Below, piece by piece: positions 34,239 to 42,175 of a DNA stretch of 44,283 nt. Position 1 is the first letter of the stretch. Each line of letters starts with the position of its first letter. The notes beneath the pieces were generated by a model, which worked only from the letters and a program-made list of their open reading frames with translations, was not told where the DNA came from and ran no database searches. Source of the stretch: an uncultured Alphaproteobacteria bacterium (lineage in GTDB: Bacteria > Pseudomonadota > Alphaproteobacteria > Rs-D84); the NCBI GenBank assembly GCA_944389595.1, contig CALXMY010000006.1, positions 1 to 44,283 on the forward strand, in the 5' to 3' direction. The translations under genes were made by a program, and so were the position numbers.

Positions 34239-34922
34239 TCATCGTGATTTGGTTATTAAATTATCGATTATCGGGCGCAATTGTGCAAAAACCTCGTCAA
34301 TACTCATGCGGGTACCGTCATTACGCATTTCGTTCACAATGGTCCAAGTGTTCGGATTTTGGCGCGCAATTTGGTTGTATACGTTCGAAACATCATACAG
34401 CAATTTAAAATCACTTTCGTGAATGTCTGGTTTACCATTTTGATATTGTTTTAACCCTTTGTGACGCGTGTTATATGAGACACGCGGATCCAAATACAGG
34501 TATATATTATAATCTGGGCGAATTATACCCATTTGATTAAATTCTAAATCTTCCATAAATTTTATTTTTTCGTCCCATTTATCACGCGGGTATTTTGCAA
34601 CAGAAAAAGAATTGCTGTATGTATATCTGTCCAAAATAACCCATTTCCCATCGTTTAACCATTTGGAAATTTGTGGCTGGTGTTGCAGTCGGTCCAATGC
34701 ATACGGCAGCATGGTATATTCGGCCGGCAAATCACGTGTGGCACCAAATTTGCCGTTTAAATAGTCACGAATCATACGCCCAAAGAAAGCGTTATATTGC
34801 GGGAAATCCAATGTTTCGGCGGCAATATCGCGTGCGCGCAGATATTTTATAATGTTCATAACCTGGGTGTGTTTGCCCGCTTTGTCAGCACCTTCGACGG
34901 CAATCATGTATCCTGTGTTCAT
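34239..34922 (-). CDS. tmk: Thymidylate kinase
   Basis: The enzyme phosphorylates dTMP to dTDP. The 227-residue product has the P-loop region IAVEGADKAGKHTQ, the DR[YF] motif in VILDRYTYSNSF, and PDYNIYLYLDPRVS. The P-loop ends GKHT instead of the usual GKTT or GKST, which is unusual because a Ser or Thr normally coordinates Mg at that place; the following Thr may shift into the role. The lid region (KQYQNGKPDIHESDFKLLYDV) is short on Arg. The start at 34922 has AAGGGG upstream and matches the family N-terminus; an earlier in-frame ATG would add 14 residues encoded by the rpoD terminator. Overall a divergent Tmk. Confidence 0.85.
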   Translation of the reverse strand: MNTGYMIAVEGADKAGKHTQVMNIIKYLRARDIAAETLDFPQYNAFFGRMIRDYLNGKFGATRDLPAEYTMLPYALDRLQHQPQISKWLNDGKWVILDRYTYSNSFSVAKYPRDKWDEKIKFMEDLEFNQMGIIRPDYNIYLYLDPRVSYNTRHKGLKQYQNGKPDIHESDFKLLYDVSNVYNQIARQNPNTWTIVNEMRNDGTRMSIDEVFAQLRPIIDNLITKSR

Positions 34923-34948
34923 AATATGTACCCCTTGTGTTTTTATGT

Positions 34949-34978
34949 AAAAAACACGCCCCATGTTTGTGGGACGTG
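34949..34978 (-). terminator. Terminator of rpoD
   Basis: On the minus strand CACGTCCC / GGGGCGTG (one G-T pair) with loop ACAAACAT is followed by TTTTTT, 7 nt after the rpoD stop codon and before the tmk ribosome binding site. Confidence 0.8.
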
Positions 34979-34984
34979 CAGTAT

Positions 34985-37069
34985 TTAATCTTCCAAGAAA
35001 CTGCGCAATTTGCGTGCACGTGTTGGATGCTTTAATTTGTTCAATGCCTTTTGTTCAATTTGACGAATACGTTCACGGGTTACGCCGATATATTCGCCGA
35101 CCTCTTCCAATGTGCTGGTTTTGTTGGTGCTCATCCCAAAACGTTGACGCAAAACAGTTTCTTCCTTGGGATCCAATTCCGATAATATTTGCGTTACGAT
35201 TTTGCGCAAATTCTTTTGTGCGGCCGATACAAATGGATTTTTGGCCGTTTCATCCGCAATGATTTCAATGCGGCTGCTGTCGTCTTCGGTCCCGACAGGT
35301 GCCTCCAGCGATATTGGTTTTAAGTTTACTTTTAACGCCTTGTGAATCTTGTCCACGGGCAAGTATATTATTTTTGATAATTCTTCGGGTGTGGGCTGGC
35401 GGCCATATTTGTGCATAAATTGACGTGTGGCACGTTGTATTTTGTGAATGTTATCAATCATATGCACAGGAATACGTATTGTGCGTGCCTGGTCGGCAAT
35501 GCTGCGTGATATGCCCTGTTGAATCCAGTTTGTCGCATATGTTGAAAATTTGTTACCCAAACGATAGTCAAATTTATCAACAGCCTTCATCAGACCAATA
35601 TTTCCATCCTGGACCAAATCAGAAAAATCCAATCCCAATCCACGATTGCTGGATTTTTTTGCAAATTTTATAACCAAACGCAAATTCGCCTCTATCATTT
35701 CGCGTTTTGCACGGGCGGCTTCGGCCTGGCCACGGCGAACCAATTCGACAACCTTTTTATATTCTGCGGTTGGTTGACCGGTTTCATTCGCAATGTCGGT
35801 AATATCTTCCTGAATTTTTAATATGTCTTTTTCATGCTTTTTCGCAAAATTGGCCCATGTGGGATTTTTACTGCGCATTAATTTTTTTACCCAATTGCGG
35901 TTAATTTCATTGCCGGTGTATTCGGCCAGAAAATCCTCGCGCTTTATTTTGTTCGCCATGGCCAGACGTAATAATTTGCCCTCTAGCCCCATTAACAATT
36001 GGTCGCGTTTGGTCAATTGTTCCAAAATTTCCGCAATACGGTCATCGTTCAGACGGATTTTGCTGACATGTTCAAACAATTCTAAACGCATTTTTGTATA
36101 TTTTTTCTCTAATGCTTCGTCTGGTTTTGATGATGCCTCCAGATTTTCCAAACGTTTGGCCTGTAATTTTTGCATGTTATTAAATATGCGTTTGATTTTG
36201 CCGAATAATTCCATGACCATTGGCATTAAGGCCTCTTCCATTACAGGAATTGGAACCCCGGATGTTCCACGTGGCGTATCTTCTTTTTTGATGCCGTCAT
36301 CATCTTCGTCGTCATCGTCATCATCATCATCTTCGTCGGACATGGTGGATTCTTCCAGGTCATCTAAATCATCGTCATCCAATTCGTCGACATGTTCGAC
36401 ACCCTTGGATTTTAATGTTTCGGAAATAGCGGCCAATGATTTTTGTTCTGAATCGCTGGAATACATTACTTCCAGATTTACAATATATCGTAAACGAATA
36501 TCTTCGTTTAATAATTGTTGATACCAATCCAACATTGCCTGGATTGTCATGGGGCTTTCGCATAATCCGTATACCATTAAACGGGATGCGGCTTCGATAC
36601 GTTGGGCGATTGCGACCTCGCCCGCGGCGGTCAACAATTGCACCGTTCCAATTTGTTTTAAATATGATTGAACGGAATCCTGGACCCCCAGTACCAAATT
36701 ACCCGTTTGGCTGCGCTCCAATTGTTTTGCATAATGTTCATAATCATCGTCATTAACATCAACCTGTTCCGCGTCGGCATTTAACAGGTTGCGTGTTTTG
36801 TCCAACGGTTCATCCGAATCGTCATCGTAATATTTTTCCATGCTTTGGGCGAAATTATCAGTTTCCAAAATTTCCAATCCCAAATCTTGCTGGAAAAAAT
36901 CCAGAACTTCGCCCTGCTCTTCGTTGGGTACTTCGTCCGCTTCGGTTGCGGCATCAAAATCCATTTTTGATAAATAACCAACCTCTATTGCGCCCGAGGC
37001 CAGTTTTTGCAGATTTTCCGGCAATGAATCAATCAGTAATTTTGTTGCCTCGTCCAATTTCTTAGCCAT
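34985..37069 (-). CDS. rpoD: RNA polymerase sigma factor RpoD (sigma-70)
   Basis: The housekeeping sigma factor. The 694-residue product has region 1.1, region 1.2 (DSVQSYLKQIGTVQLLTAAGE), a long non-conserved region with an acidic run of Asp and Glu (about residues 235-258), region 2 (DLVQDGNIGLMKAVDKFDYR), region 3, and region 4 with the helix-turn-helix LEEVGEYIGVTRERIRQIE. Region 2.3-2.4 reads KFSTYATNWIQQGISRSIAD, whereas nearly all sigma-70 proteins have ATWWIRQAITRSIAD; the first Trp, used in promoter melting, is Asn, and Thr for -10 recognition is Ser. The ATG at 37069 follows AAGG; a TTG two codons earlier is less likely. It lies 36 bp after trcR. Confidence 0.97.
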   Translation of the reverse strand: MAKKLDEATKLLIDSLPENLQKLASGAIEVGYLSKMDFDAATEADEVPNEEQGEVLDFFQQDLGLEILETDNFAQSMEKYYDDDSDEPLDKTRNLLNADAEQVDVNDDDYEHYAKQLERSQTGNLVLGVQDSVQSYLKQIGTVQLLTAAGEVAIAQRIEAASRLMVYGLCESPMTIQAMLDWYQQLLNEDIRLRYIVNLEVMYSSDSEQKSLAAISETLKSKGVEHVDELDDDDLDDLEESTMSDEDDDDDDDDEDDDGIKKEDTPRGTSGVPIPVMEEALMPMVMELFGKIKRIFNNMQKLQAKRLENLEASSKPDEALEKKYTKMRLELFEHVSKIRLNDDRIAEILEQLTKRDQLLMGLEGKLLRLAMANKIKREDFLAEYTGNEINRNWVKKLMRSKNPTWANFAKKHEKDILKIQEDITDIANETGQPTAEYKKVVELVRRGQAEAARAKREMIEANLRLVIKFAKKSSNRGLGLDFSDLVQDGNIGLMKAVDKFDYRLGNKFSTYATNWIQQGISRSIADQARTIRIPVHMIDNIHKIQRATRQFMHKYGRQPTPEELSKIIYLPVDKIHKALKVNLKPISLEAPVGTEDDSSRIEIIADETAKNPFVSAAQKNLRKIVTQILSELDPKEETVLRQRFGMSTNKTSTLEEVGEYIGVTRERIRQIEQKALNKLKHPTRARKLRSFLED

Positions 37070-37105
37070 AAACAAACCTTCTTGGTGTTATGTGATTGTG
37101 TGTTA

Positions 37106-37633
37106 TTATTTGTTTGATTTATTTGCCTTGGCCACGGCATCATGTAATGCAGATTCCGAAACCAAACCCAACACAATTGGACTTTGAATTTGAATTGCCG
37201 AATAAGATTTATGCGTTTTGTTTCGTACCGATGCAACCGTTGGATTTGTGCTGCGCATCAGGCGGGCAACCTGGCCATCTGATAATTCAGGATAGTTTTT
37301 CAAAATCCATAAAATACCGCCCAATCTGTTTTGACGGTGCAATTTTGGTGTGTAACCCACGCCTTTTTTATTTTGTGCCTTTTGCGCCAGTACAATTTCT
37401 TCGCGTAATGTCAGACGTGCGTTTGGATCGGCCTCGCATTTTTCAATATCTTCGCGTGTTAATTGGCCGTTTAAAATCGGGTTTAATCCCTGTAATTTTG
37501 TGGTTTCAGCATCAGCGATATTTTTTACCTCTAATTCATGCAGACCGCAAAAATCGGCAATTTGTTCAAACGTCAATGACGTGTTTTCAATCAACCACAG
37601 CGCGGTGGATTTGGGCATATATGGGTAATTCAT
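37106..37633 (-). CDS. trcR: DUF1013 protein, TrcR-like cell-cycle regulator
   Basis: This 175-residue protein matches the alphaproteobacterial DUF1013 family throughout: MPKSTALWLIENTSLTFEQI, ADFCGLHELEVKNIAD, GLNPILNGQLTREDIEKCEA, RQNRLGGILWILKNYPEL and VARLMRSTNPTVASVRNKTH. The family is named TrcR in current annotation and is thought to regulate cell-cycle transcription; the second half contains a helix-turn-helix-like segment. GAGG precedes the ATG. It sits upstream of rpoD on the same strand, an arrangement worth noting for global regulation. The residues are highly conserved, so the family call is firm although the precise role is inferred. Confidence 0.92.
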   Translation of the reverse strand: MNYPYMPKSTALWLIENTSLTFEQIADFCGLHELEVKNIADAETTKLQGLNPILNGQLTREDIEKCEADPNARLTLREEIVLAQKAQNKKGVGYTPKLHRQNRLGGILWILKNYPELSDGQVARLMRSTNPTVASVRNKTHKSYSAIQIQSPIVLGLVSESALHDAVAKANKSNK

Positions 37634-37711
37634 AGAACGTTCCTCTTGGCTTGCTGGGGTGCAATATACACTAAAACACCCCTGATTTCAAGCACTTTTT
37701 ATATATTTTTT

Positions 37712-37741
37712 ATACATGCGGGAAATATTCCCCGCATGTAT
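37712..37741. other. Hairpin in the cysS-trcR gap
   Basis: ATACATGCGGG / CCCGCATGTAT is a perfect 11-bp inverted repeat with an 8-nt loop, 18 nt after the cysS stop codon. Neither strand shows a T run after it, so it may be a Rho-assisted terminator, an RNA processing site or a protein-binding palindrome. Confidence 0.6.
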
Positions 37742-37759
37742 GGATTTAATCGGGAATTT

Positions 37760-39178
37760 TTATATTTTTTTGACCAATTTTACCCCGTCGCGCGTGTCAA
37801 CAACCGTCCAACCGGCGGCATCAATTTGTGCGCGCAATTCGTCGGCGCGGGCCCAGTCGCGGGCCGCTTTGGCCGCGGCGCGTGCATCCGCCAGTGCCAC
37901 AATTTCGGCCGGCGCGGTTTCGGATTCTGCATCGTTTAATTTTTTGGCACGGTCAATGAATTGCAGCCCCAACAGACGGTCAATAAATTCAAACAAAGCT
38001 GCTTTTGTTGCGGCATCAGTGTCGGTGTCTTTTAACAATTCGTGTACAATCACCAATGTTTCGGCAGTTTTCATATTGTCAGATATTGTATTTAATATTT
38101 TATCATGCCATGCGTTAAATGTATCTTGGTTGATTTGAACAGAATTCGCATTTTTTAACAATTCTGCCACTTTGCGTACAATAGATTTATAACCTGTGCT
38201 GGCGGCATCCAATGCGTCAAAAGAAAAATCCAGCGGTTGACGATAATGCCCCATCAACAGCATATACCGAAATGCCATTGGATCGTATCCACGGTCTATT
38301 AAATCTTGAACAGTTAAAAAATCACCAGACGATTTAGACATTTTGCCGTCTTTGGATAACAACCATTCGTAATGAACCCAATAATTGACCCATGGTTTGC
38401 CAACGATTGGTTCACTTTGTGCGATTTCATCAGTATGATGAACCTTGATATGTTCTTGACCACCAACATGGATGTCAAAATGTGGCCCCAGGTATTTCAT
38501 ACTCATTGCGCTGCATTCAATGTGCCACCCAGGGAACCCAATGCCCCAAGGGCTGTCCCATTCCATGGCGCGTTTTTTATCTGTTGGTGAAAATTTCCAC
38601 AACGCGAAATCAGTCGGATTTTTTTTGCCACTGTCATCAATTCGTGCGCCACCGCGTAATTCAGATAAATTTTGGCCACCCAATGCACCGTAATCTGGGA
38701 ATTTGCTGGTGTCATAGTATATGCCATCACCAGGAATTTCGTATGTATAACCTAATTTTTCCAGTTGTTTTACTTGGTCTATTTGTTCGGGGATATTATC
38801 TGTTGCACGGGGCATAACAGTTGGGCGTATAATATTCAAAGAATCAATATCACGTAAAAAAGAATCTATATACTTTTGCGCAATATCCCATACAGACATT
38901 TTTTCACGGGCGGCACCTTTTTCCATTTTGTCTTCCCCAGTATCTTCATCACTGGTTAAATGGCCAACGTCGGTTATATTCATAACATGGCGTACATCGT
39001 ATCCATTTTCAATAAACATACGTTTCAAAATATCACTGTTTACAAAACTGCGCATATTACCGATATGCTGATCCCAATAAACCGTTGGGCCGCATGAATA
39101 AAACCCCATTTTGCCAGGAACCAATGGTTTGAATTCTTCTATTTTACGGGTCATGGTATTAAATAATTTTATTGTCAT
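37760..39178 (-). CDS. cysS: Cysteinyl-tRNA synthetase
   Basis: The class I synthetase that charges tRNA-Cys. The 472-residue product has YSCGPTVYWDQHIGN with the HIGH-type signature (His38-Asn41), zinc ligands in the SCGP, WHIECSAM and EHIKVHH segments, the KMSKS loop in DGKMSKSSGDFLT near residue 277, and the C-terminal anticodon-binding region (DARAAAKAARDWARADELR). Length is typical. AAGGA precedes the ATG and a promoter lies 28-56 bp upstream. It may be co-transcribed with trcR and rpoD. Confidence 0.97.
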   Translation of the reverse strand: MTIKLFNTMTRKIEEFKPLVPGKMGFYSCGPTVYWDQHIGNMRSFVNSDILKRMFIENGYDVRHVMNITDVGHLTSDEDTGEDKMEKGAAREKMSVWDIAQKYIDSFLRDIDSLNIIRPTVMPRATDNIPEQIDQVKQLEKLGYTYEIPGDGIYYDTSKFPDYGALGGQNLSELRGGARIDDSGKKNPTDFALWKFSPTDKKRAMEWDSPWGIGFPGWHIECSAMSMKYLGPHFDIHVGGQEHIKVHHTDEIAQSEPIVGKPWVNYWVHYEWLLSKDGKMSKSSGDFLTVQDLIDRGYDPMAFRYMLLMGHYRQPLDFSFDALDAASTGYKSIVRKVAELLKNANSVQINQDTFNAWHDKILNTISDNMKTAETLVIVHELLKDTDTDAATKAALFEFIDRLLGLQFIDRAKKLNDAESETAPAEIVALADARAAAKAARDWARADELRAQIDAAGWTVVDTRDGVKLVKKI

Positions 39179-39205
39179 TATGTGCGTCCTTTTATGATAT
39201 TTGGA

Positions 39206-39234
39206 ATATTATTAAAATGGGTGTTTTATTGCAA
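39206..39234 (-). promoter_or_regulatory. Promoter of cysS
   Basis: On the minus strand TTGCAA (39229-39234), a 17-bp spacer and TAATAT (39206-39211). Confidence 0.5.
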
Positions 39235-39321
39235 ACAAAAACATTTGCCACAGAAAAAGCAAATTTAACGACAACAGTAAAAATTAATAAAACTAATAAT
39301 CATATAATCGTCAAAAATTCC

Positions 39322-39410
39322 TGGCGGAGCGTATAGGACTCGAACCTATGGACCGCTATAACACGGTCACAGATTAGCAATCTGCTGCATTACCACTCTG
39401 CCAACGCTCC
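39322..39410 (-). tRNA. tRNA-Ser (GCT)
   Basis: The acceptor arms GGAGCGT / ACGCTCC pair fully, with discriminator G and encoded CCA. The anticodon stem GCAGA / TCTGT (with a G-T closing pair) encloses TTGCTAA with anticodon GCT. A long variable arm (ACCG / CGGT type) typical of tRNA-Ser follows. Confidence 0.97.
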
Positions 39411-39427
39411 GCGTGGTTGCGACGCAT

Positions 39428-39456
39428 ATTATACAGAAAGCAAAATTCAAATGCAA
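39428..39456 (-). promoter_or_regulatory. Promoter of tRNA-Ser
   Basis: On the minus strand TTGCAT (39451-39456), a 17-bp spacer and a perfect TATAAT (39428-39433) place the start about 11 nt before the tRNA. Confidence 0.75.
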
Positions 39457-39484
39457 GCCAGAAATAGCCCGGAATATATTCTTT

Positions 39485-39513
39485 TTGATTTTTCTGTGCC
39501 ACAATGATATAAT
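39485..39513 (+). promoter_or_regulatory. Promoter of structured RNA copy 2
   Basis: TTGATT (39485-39490), a 17-bp spacer and a perfect TATAAT (39508-39513) give a start near 39520. It is divergent from the tRNA-Ser promoter. Confidence 0.7.
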
Positions 39514-39519
39514 TCGCAT

Positions 39520-39752
39520 CGAATCCGATGGGAATTGGGTTCACGGGGCGTAGAAAACCCCATACAAAGCCGATGCAGCAATATGCATCGTTATCTGATG
39601 TAATGCTGCAACTGCATCGTTGTATCCCCGAAAAAAAACGTCGGGGTGCGTTGGAAATGTAACACGGGCAACCGGAATACCGACGGGTCATGGCTTTGTA
39701 TGATTTTTCTAACACCCCGACCACTCTTGTTTTTACAGTGGTCGTTTTTTTT
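39520..39752 (+). ncRNA. Structured RNA, copy 2
   Basis: About 232 nt with its own promoter and terminator. It repeats the plan of the minus-strand RNA at 25597-25756: hairpin GGGG / CCCC with 9-nt loop CGTAGAAAA (39545-39561); closing stem CATACAAAGCC / GGCTTTGTATG (39561-39571 with 39692-39702), 11 perfect pairs; inner hairpin CCCCGA / TCGGGG; GGGTCAT just before the 3' closing arm; conserved TTCTAACACCCC; terminator CGACCACT / AGTGGTCG plus eight T (to 39752). GTCGGGGTG (39640-39648) can also pair with CACCCCGAC (39713-39721). The terminator ends 4 bp before the GGGG ribosome binding site of a small membrane protein gene. The stems differ in sequence from copy 1 yet pair fully. Confidence 0.78.
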
Positions 39753-39768
39753 ATTGGGGTATATCATT

Positions 39769-39954
39769 ATGTATTCGTGGTTGTTTCATTCGGTGTTTAT
39801 GGTGGTGATTGCCATAATGTTTGGATGCGATATTGGCGTGATTGTTGGCACGTATTTGGCAATATGGCAATTATTGATAACACGCTTTGTACGTGGTGCC
39901 ACGGAAATTGTTGAAAAACAGCGTGATGAAATAGAACGTTTGCGCAATGCATAA
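39769..39954 (+). CDS. Small membrane protein downstream of the structured RNA
   Basis: A 61-residue protein: an N-terminal hydrophobic region of about 35 residues (FHSVFMVVIAIMFGCDIGVI, VGTYLAIWQLL), one or two membrane helices, then a charged helix (EIVEKQRDEIERLRNA). No family is recognised. The ATG at 39769 has GGGGT 8 nt upstream; the frame runs further upstream only through the RNA. It follows the RNA terminator by 16 nt and ends at a bidirectional terminator. Confidence 0.75.
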   Translation: MYSWLFHSVFMVVIAIMFGCDIGVIVGTYLAIWQLLITRFVRGATEIVEKQRDEIERLRNA

Positions 39955-39973
39955 CCCAAAAAAGCAATAGCAG

Positions 39974-40000
39974 AAAAAATCCCCCAATTGGGGGAATTTT
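39974..40000. terminator. Bidirectional terminator
   Basis: AAAAAATCCCCC / GGGGGAATTTTT (short AATT loop) between the convergent small membrane gene and accDA, with A and T tails on either side. Confidence 0.85.
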
Positions 40001-41742
40001 TATTGATCGTCCGGATCGTGTTCGGGTTGATAAATTTCAACATCGCGCGTCATGGCCAAAAATTTATCGGCACGATTACGCGACATATCAACACGTTTGG
40101 ATTTTTGCAAATCATGAATTTGATTTACAACGGCTGTGGCCAACATTTCCATGGTTGTTTGCCAATCTGTATGTGCACCACCGGCCGGTTCATCAACAAT
40201 TTGGTCGATAATATTTAAATTTGCCATATCACGTGCTGTCAATTTCATTGCCTGGGCGGCAACAGCCTTGTATTTATTATCTTTCCATAAAATACTGGCA
40301 CATGATTCAGGCGCAATCACCGAATAAATTGTGTTTTCCAACATTAACACGCGATCGCCGGTGCCGATTGCGATTGCGCCGCCACTGCCGCCCTCGCCCA
40401 CATTAACGGCGACATATGGTGTGTTTATGCTTAATCCGGTTGCAATTGTTTCGGCAATTGCCTGGGATTGTCCGCGTTCTTCGGCGGCACTGCCCGCGAA
40501 TGCGCCCGCGGTATCAAATAATGATATTAATGGCAATTTAAATTTTTCTGCCAATCGCATTAAACGTTGTGCCTTGCGATAGCCCTCGGGATTAGGCATG
40601 CCAAACCGGTGGAATTGGCGTGTTTCAATTGTGCGACCCTTTTCCTGGCCGATTATGACGGCCGGAATGTCACGCCAATATCCAATGCCGCCGCACATGG
40701 CGGGATCTTCGCCAAATAATCTGTCGCCGGCCAGATATGTCCAATCTTCGACAATGCCATTTATATAATCCAAAAAGTGAGGGCGGTTTTCGTTTCGTGC
40801 CAATAATACTTTGTCGTATGCATCGGTTTCGCCCATGCCGCGCACCTTTTTATTGTCAGATTTTGGCGTTGAAACATTTATTGTGCGCGGTGTATGTGGC
40901 TGTTTGGTTAAAATACGCAGTATTTTTTCTATTTTTTCCTTTAATTCCATGCGTGGGACAACCATGTCAACCATGCCATGTTCGTATAAATATTCCGCCG
41001 TTTGGAAATTTGACGGCAATTTTTCGCGTATGTTTTGTTCTATGACACGCCGACCGGCAAAACCAATGCGTGCGCCCTTTTCAGCAATATGAATATCGCC
41101 CAGCATTGCAAATGATGCCGTAACACCGCCAAACGTTGGGTCGGTCAACAGCACGATATATGGTATACCGTTTGCGTGTAATTTGTTAACAGCGACAACA
41201 GTTCGTGCCATTTGCATTAATGACAAAATGTTTTCCTGCATACGGGCACCGCCACTGCATGTAACCATTATGAACGGTTGTTTTTTTTCAATTGCGTGTT
41301 CCATGCTGGCCACGATACTGTCACCCGCGGTGCGCCCCATAGAGCCCAACATAAAATCGCCGTTTAATACACATATTGTTGTGGGAATTCCGCCAATTAT
41401 ACCATCGGCCGTGGTAATAGAATCGTTATACCCGGTTTCGGCGCGTGATTCGGCCAAACGATCGCGATAAGATTTGCGATCAACAAAATGTAACGGGTCA
41501 TCCGATGCAGTTGGTAATTTAATTCGTTCCCATTCATTATTATCAAACAGTAAATCAAAACGCTGTTTGGGTGTCATGATAAATGCGCGCCCACAACGCG
41601 GACAGATGTATTGATTTGTTTTGTAATCTTTGTAATACACCAAATGGCCGCATGATTCACATTTTATCCACATTAAACGCCGTATACGTTCATAACGTTC
41701 ACGGTTATGGTTTTTTATGCCTGATTTTTTGCCAAATAACAT
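40000..41742 (-). CDS. accDA: Fused acetyl-CoA carboxylase carboxyltransferase (AccD-AccA)
   Basis: The carboxyltransferase half of acetyl-CoA carboxylase moves CO2 from carboxybiotin to acetyl-CoA, starting fatty acid synthesis; it is usually two proteins. This 580-residue chain holds both. Residues about 20-280 are AccD (beta): zinc ribbon CxxC ... CxxC (CESCGHL, CPRCGRAF), DGIIGGIPTTICVLNGDFM, VTCSGGARMQENILSLMQMA and GGVTASFAMLGDI. Residues about 300-560 are AccA (alpha): HFLDYINGIVEDW, RKAQRLMRLAEKFKLPLISL, DTAGAFAGSAAEERGQ, GEGGSGGAIAIG and PESCASILW. The usual long N-terminal helical part of AccA is trimmed. The fusion is uncommon in Alphaproteobacteria. It begins 3 bp after the IHF-like gene. 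Confidence 0.95.
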   Translation of the reverse strand: MLFGKKSGIKNHNRERYERIRRLMWIKCESCGHLVYYKDYKTNQYICPRCGRAFIMTPKQRFDLLFDNNEWERIKLPTASDDPLHFVDRKSYRDRLAESRAETGYNDSITTADGIIGGIPTTICVLNGDFMLGSMGRTAGDSIVASMEHAIEKKQPFIMVTCSGGARMQENILSLMQMARTVVAVNKLHANGIPYIVLLTDPTFGGVTASFAMLGDIHIAEKGARIGFAGRRVIEQNIREKLPSNFQTAEYLYEHGMVDMVVPRMELKEKIEKILRILTKQPHTPRTINVSTPKSDNKKVRGMGETDAYDKVLLARNENRPHFLDYINGIVEDWTYLAGDRLFGEDPAMCGGIGYWRDIPAVIIGQEKGRTIETRQFHRFGMPNPEGYRKAQRLMRLAEKFKLPLISLFDTAGAFAGSAAEERGQSQAIAETIATGLSINTPYVAVNVGEGGSGGAIAIGTGDRVLMLENTIYSVIAPESCASILWKDNKYKAVAAQAMKLTARDMANLNIIDQIVDEPAGGAHTDWQTTMEMLATAVVNQIHDLQKSKRVDMSRNRADKFLAMTRDVEIYQPEHDPDDQ

Positions 41743-41745
41743 TTC

Positions 41746-42024
41746 TTACTCGTTCATTTTTTTTGTTAATTCACGACTGGGCTTGAATAAAATAGTCGTG
41801 CTGGCATCCAAATGCATCGGTTGACCCGTGCATGGATTATATCCGATTTTTGTTGCGCGGGCACGTGGTTGAAATGTGCCGAAACCGCGAACCTCTATAC
41901 GATTGCCATCGGCAACAGATTCAATCATTTGATCGGCTACAGTATCTAATATGGCCGCCGCATCTGTTGCGCGCATATGTTTAAATTGAACCTGAATCGA
42001 CCGTACAATATCAGAACGTTTCAT
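41746..42024 (-). CDS. ihfB: Integration host factor beta-like (HU/IHF family)
   Basis: A 92-residue DNA-bending protein. The core motif IEVRGFGTFQPRARATKIGYNPCTGQPM matches the beta-arm region; to stay brief its key residues are the FGTF, the Arg pairs and the NPxTG-like tip with intercalating Pro. The C-terminus (ILFKPSRELTKKM) is typical. The usual GRNP is GYNP here. The beta rather than alpha or HU assignment rests on overall style and the position before accD, which follows a known alphaproteobacterial order. It is probably co-transcribed with accDA. Confidence 0.85.
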   Translation of the reverse strand: MKRSDIVRSIQVQFKHMRATDAAAILDTVADQMIESVADGNRIEVRGFGTFQPRARATKIGYNPCTGQPMHLDASTTILFKPSRELTKKMNE

Positions 42025-42142
42025 ATTTTTTTCCTTTTCGTTTAATCAATATTATTTATATCTTAGCACATTTTATCAAGAATAAAGTTTTTTATAAAAA
42101 ATTTATGATTACATGCCTGTGTTACCCGGAACGCGTTTAAAG

Positions 42143-42148
42143 TATAAT
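42143..42148 (+). promoter_or_regulatory. -10 box of the peroxiredoxin gene
   Basis: A perfect TATAAT 27 bp before the start codon; the region at -35 (TGTTAC) is weak, so the promoter may need an activator. Confidence 0.5.
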
Positions 42149-42175
42149 TATTTTAATTAACCAAAGGGGAACAAT

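Noticed and set aside
35823..36521. A 232-codon Ser-rich plus-strand frame opposite rpoD
   Set aside because: The Ser run is the complement of the Asp codons in the RpoD acidic stretch.
37712..37741. Hairpin after cysS as an intrinsic terminator
   Set aside because: The stem is perfect but no T run follows on either strand, so it is listed only as a hairpin of unknown role.
39374..39724. A 116-codon minus-strand frame across structured RNA copy 2 and into tRNA-Ser
   Set aside because: It runs through a tRNA gene, a promoter and paired RNA arms and has no ribosome binding site; the sequence is explained by RNA structure.
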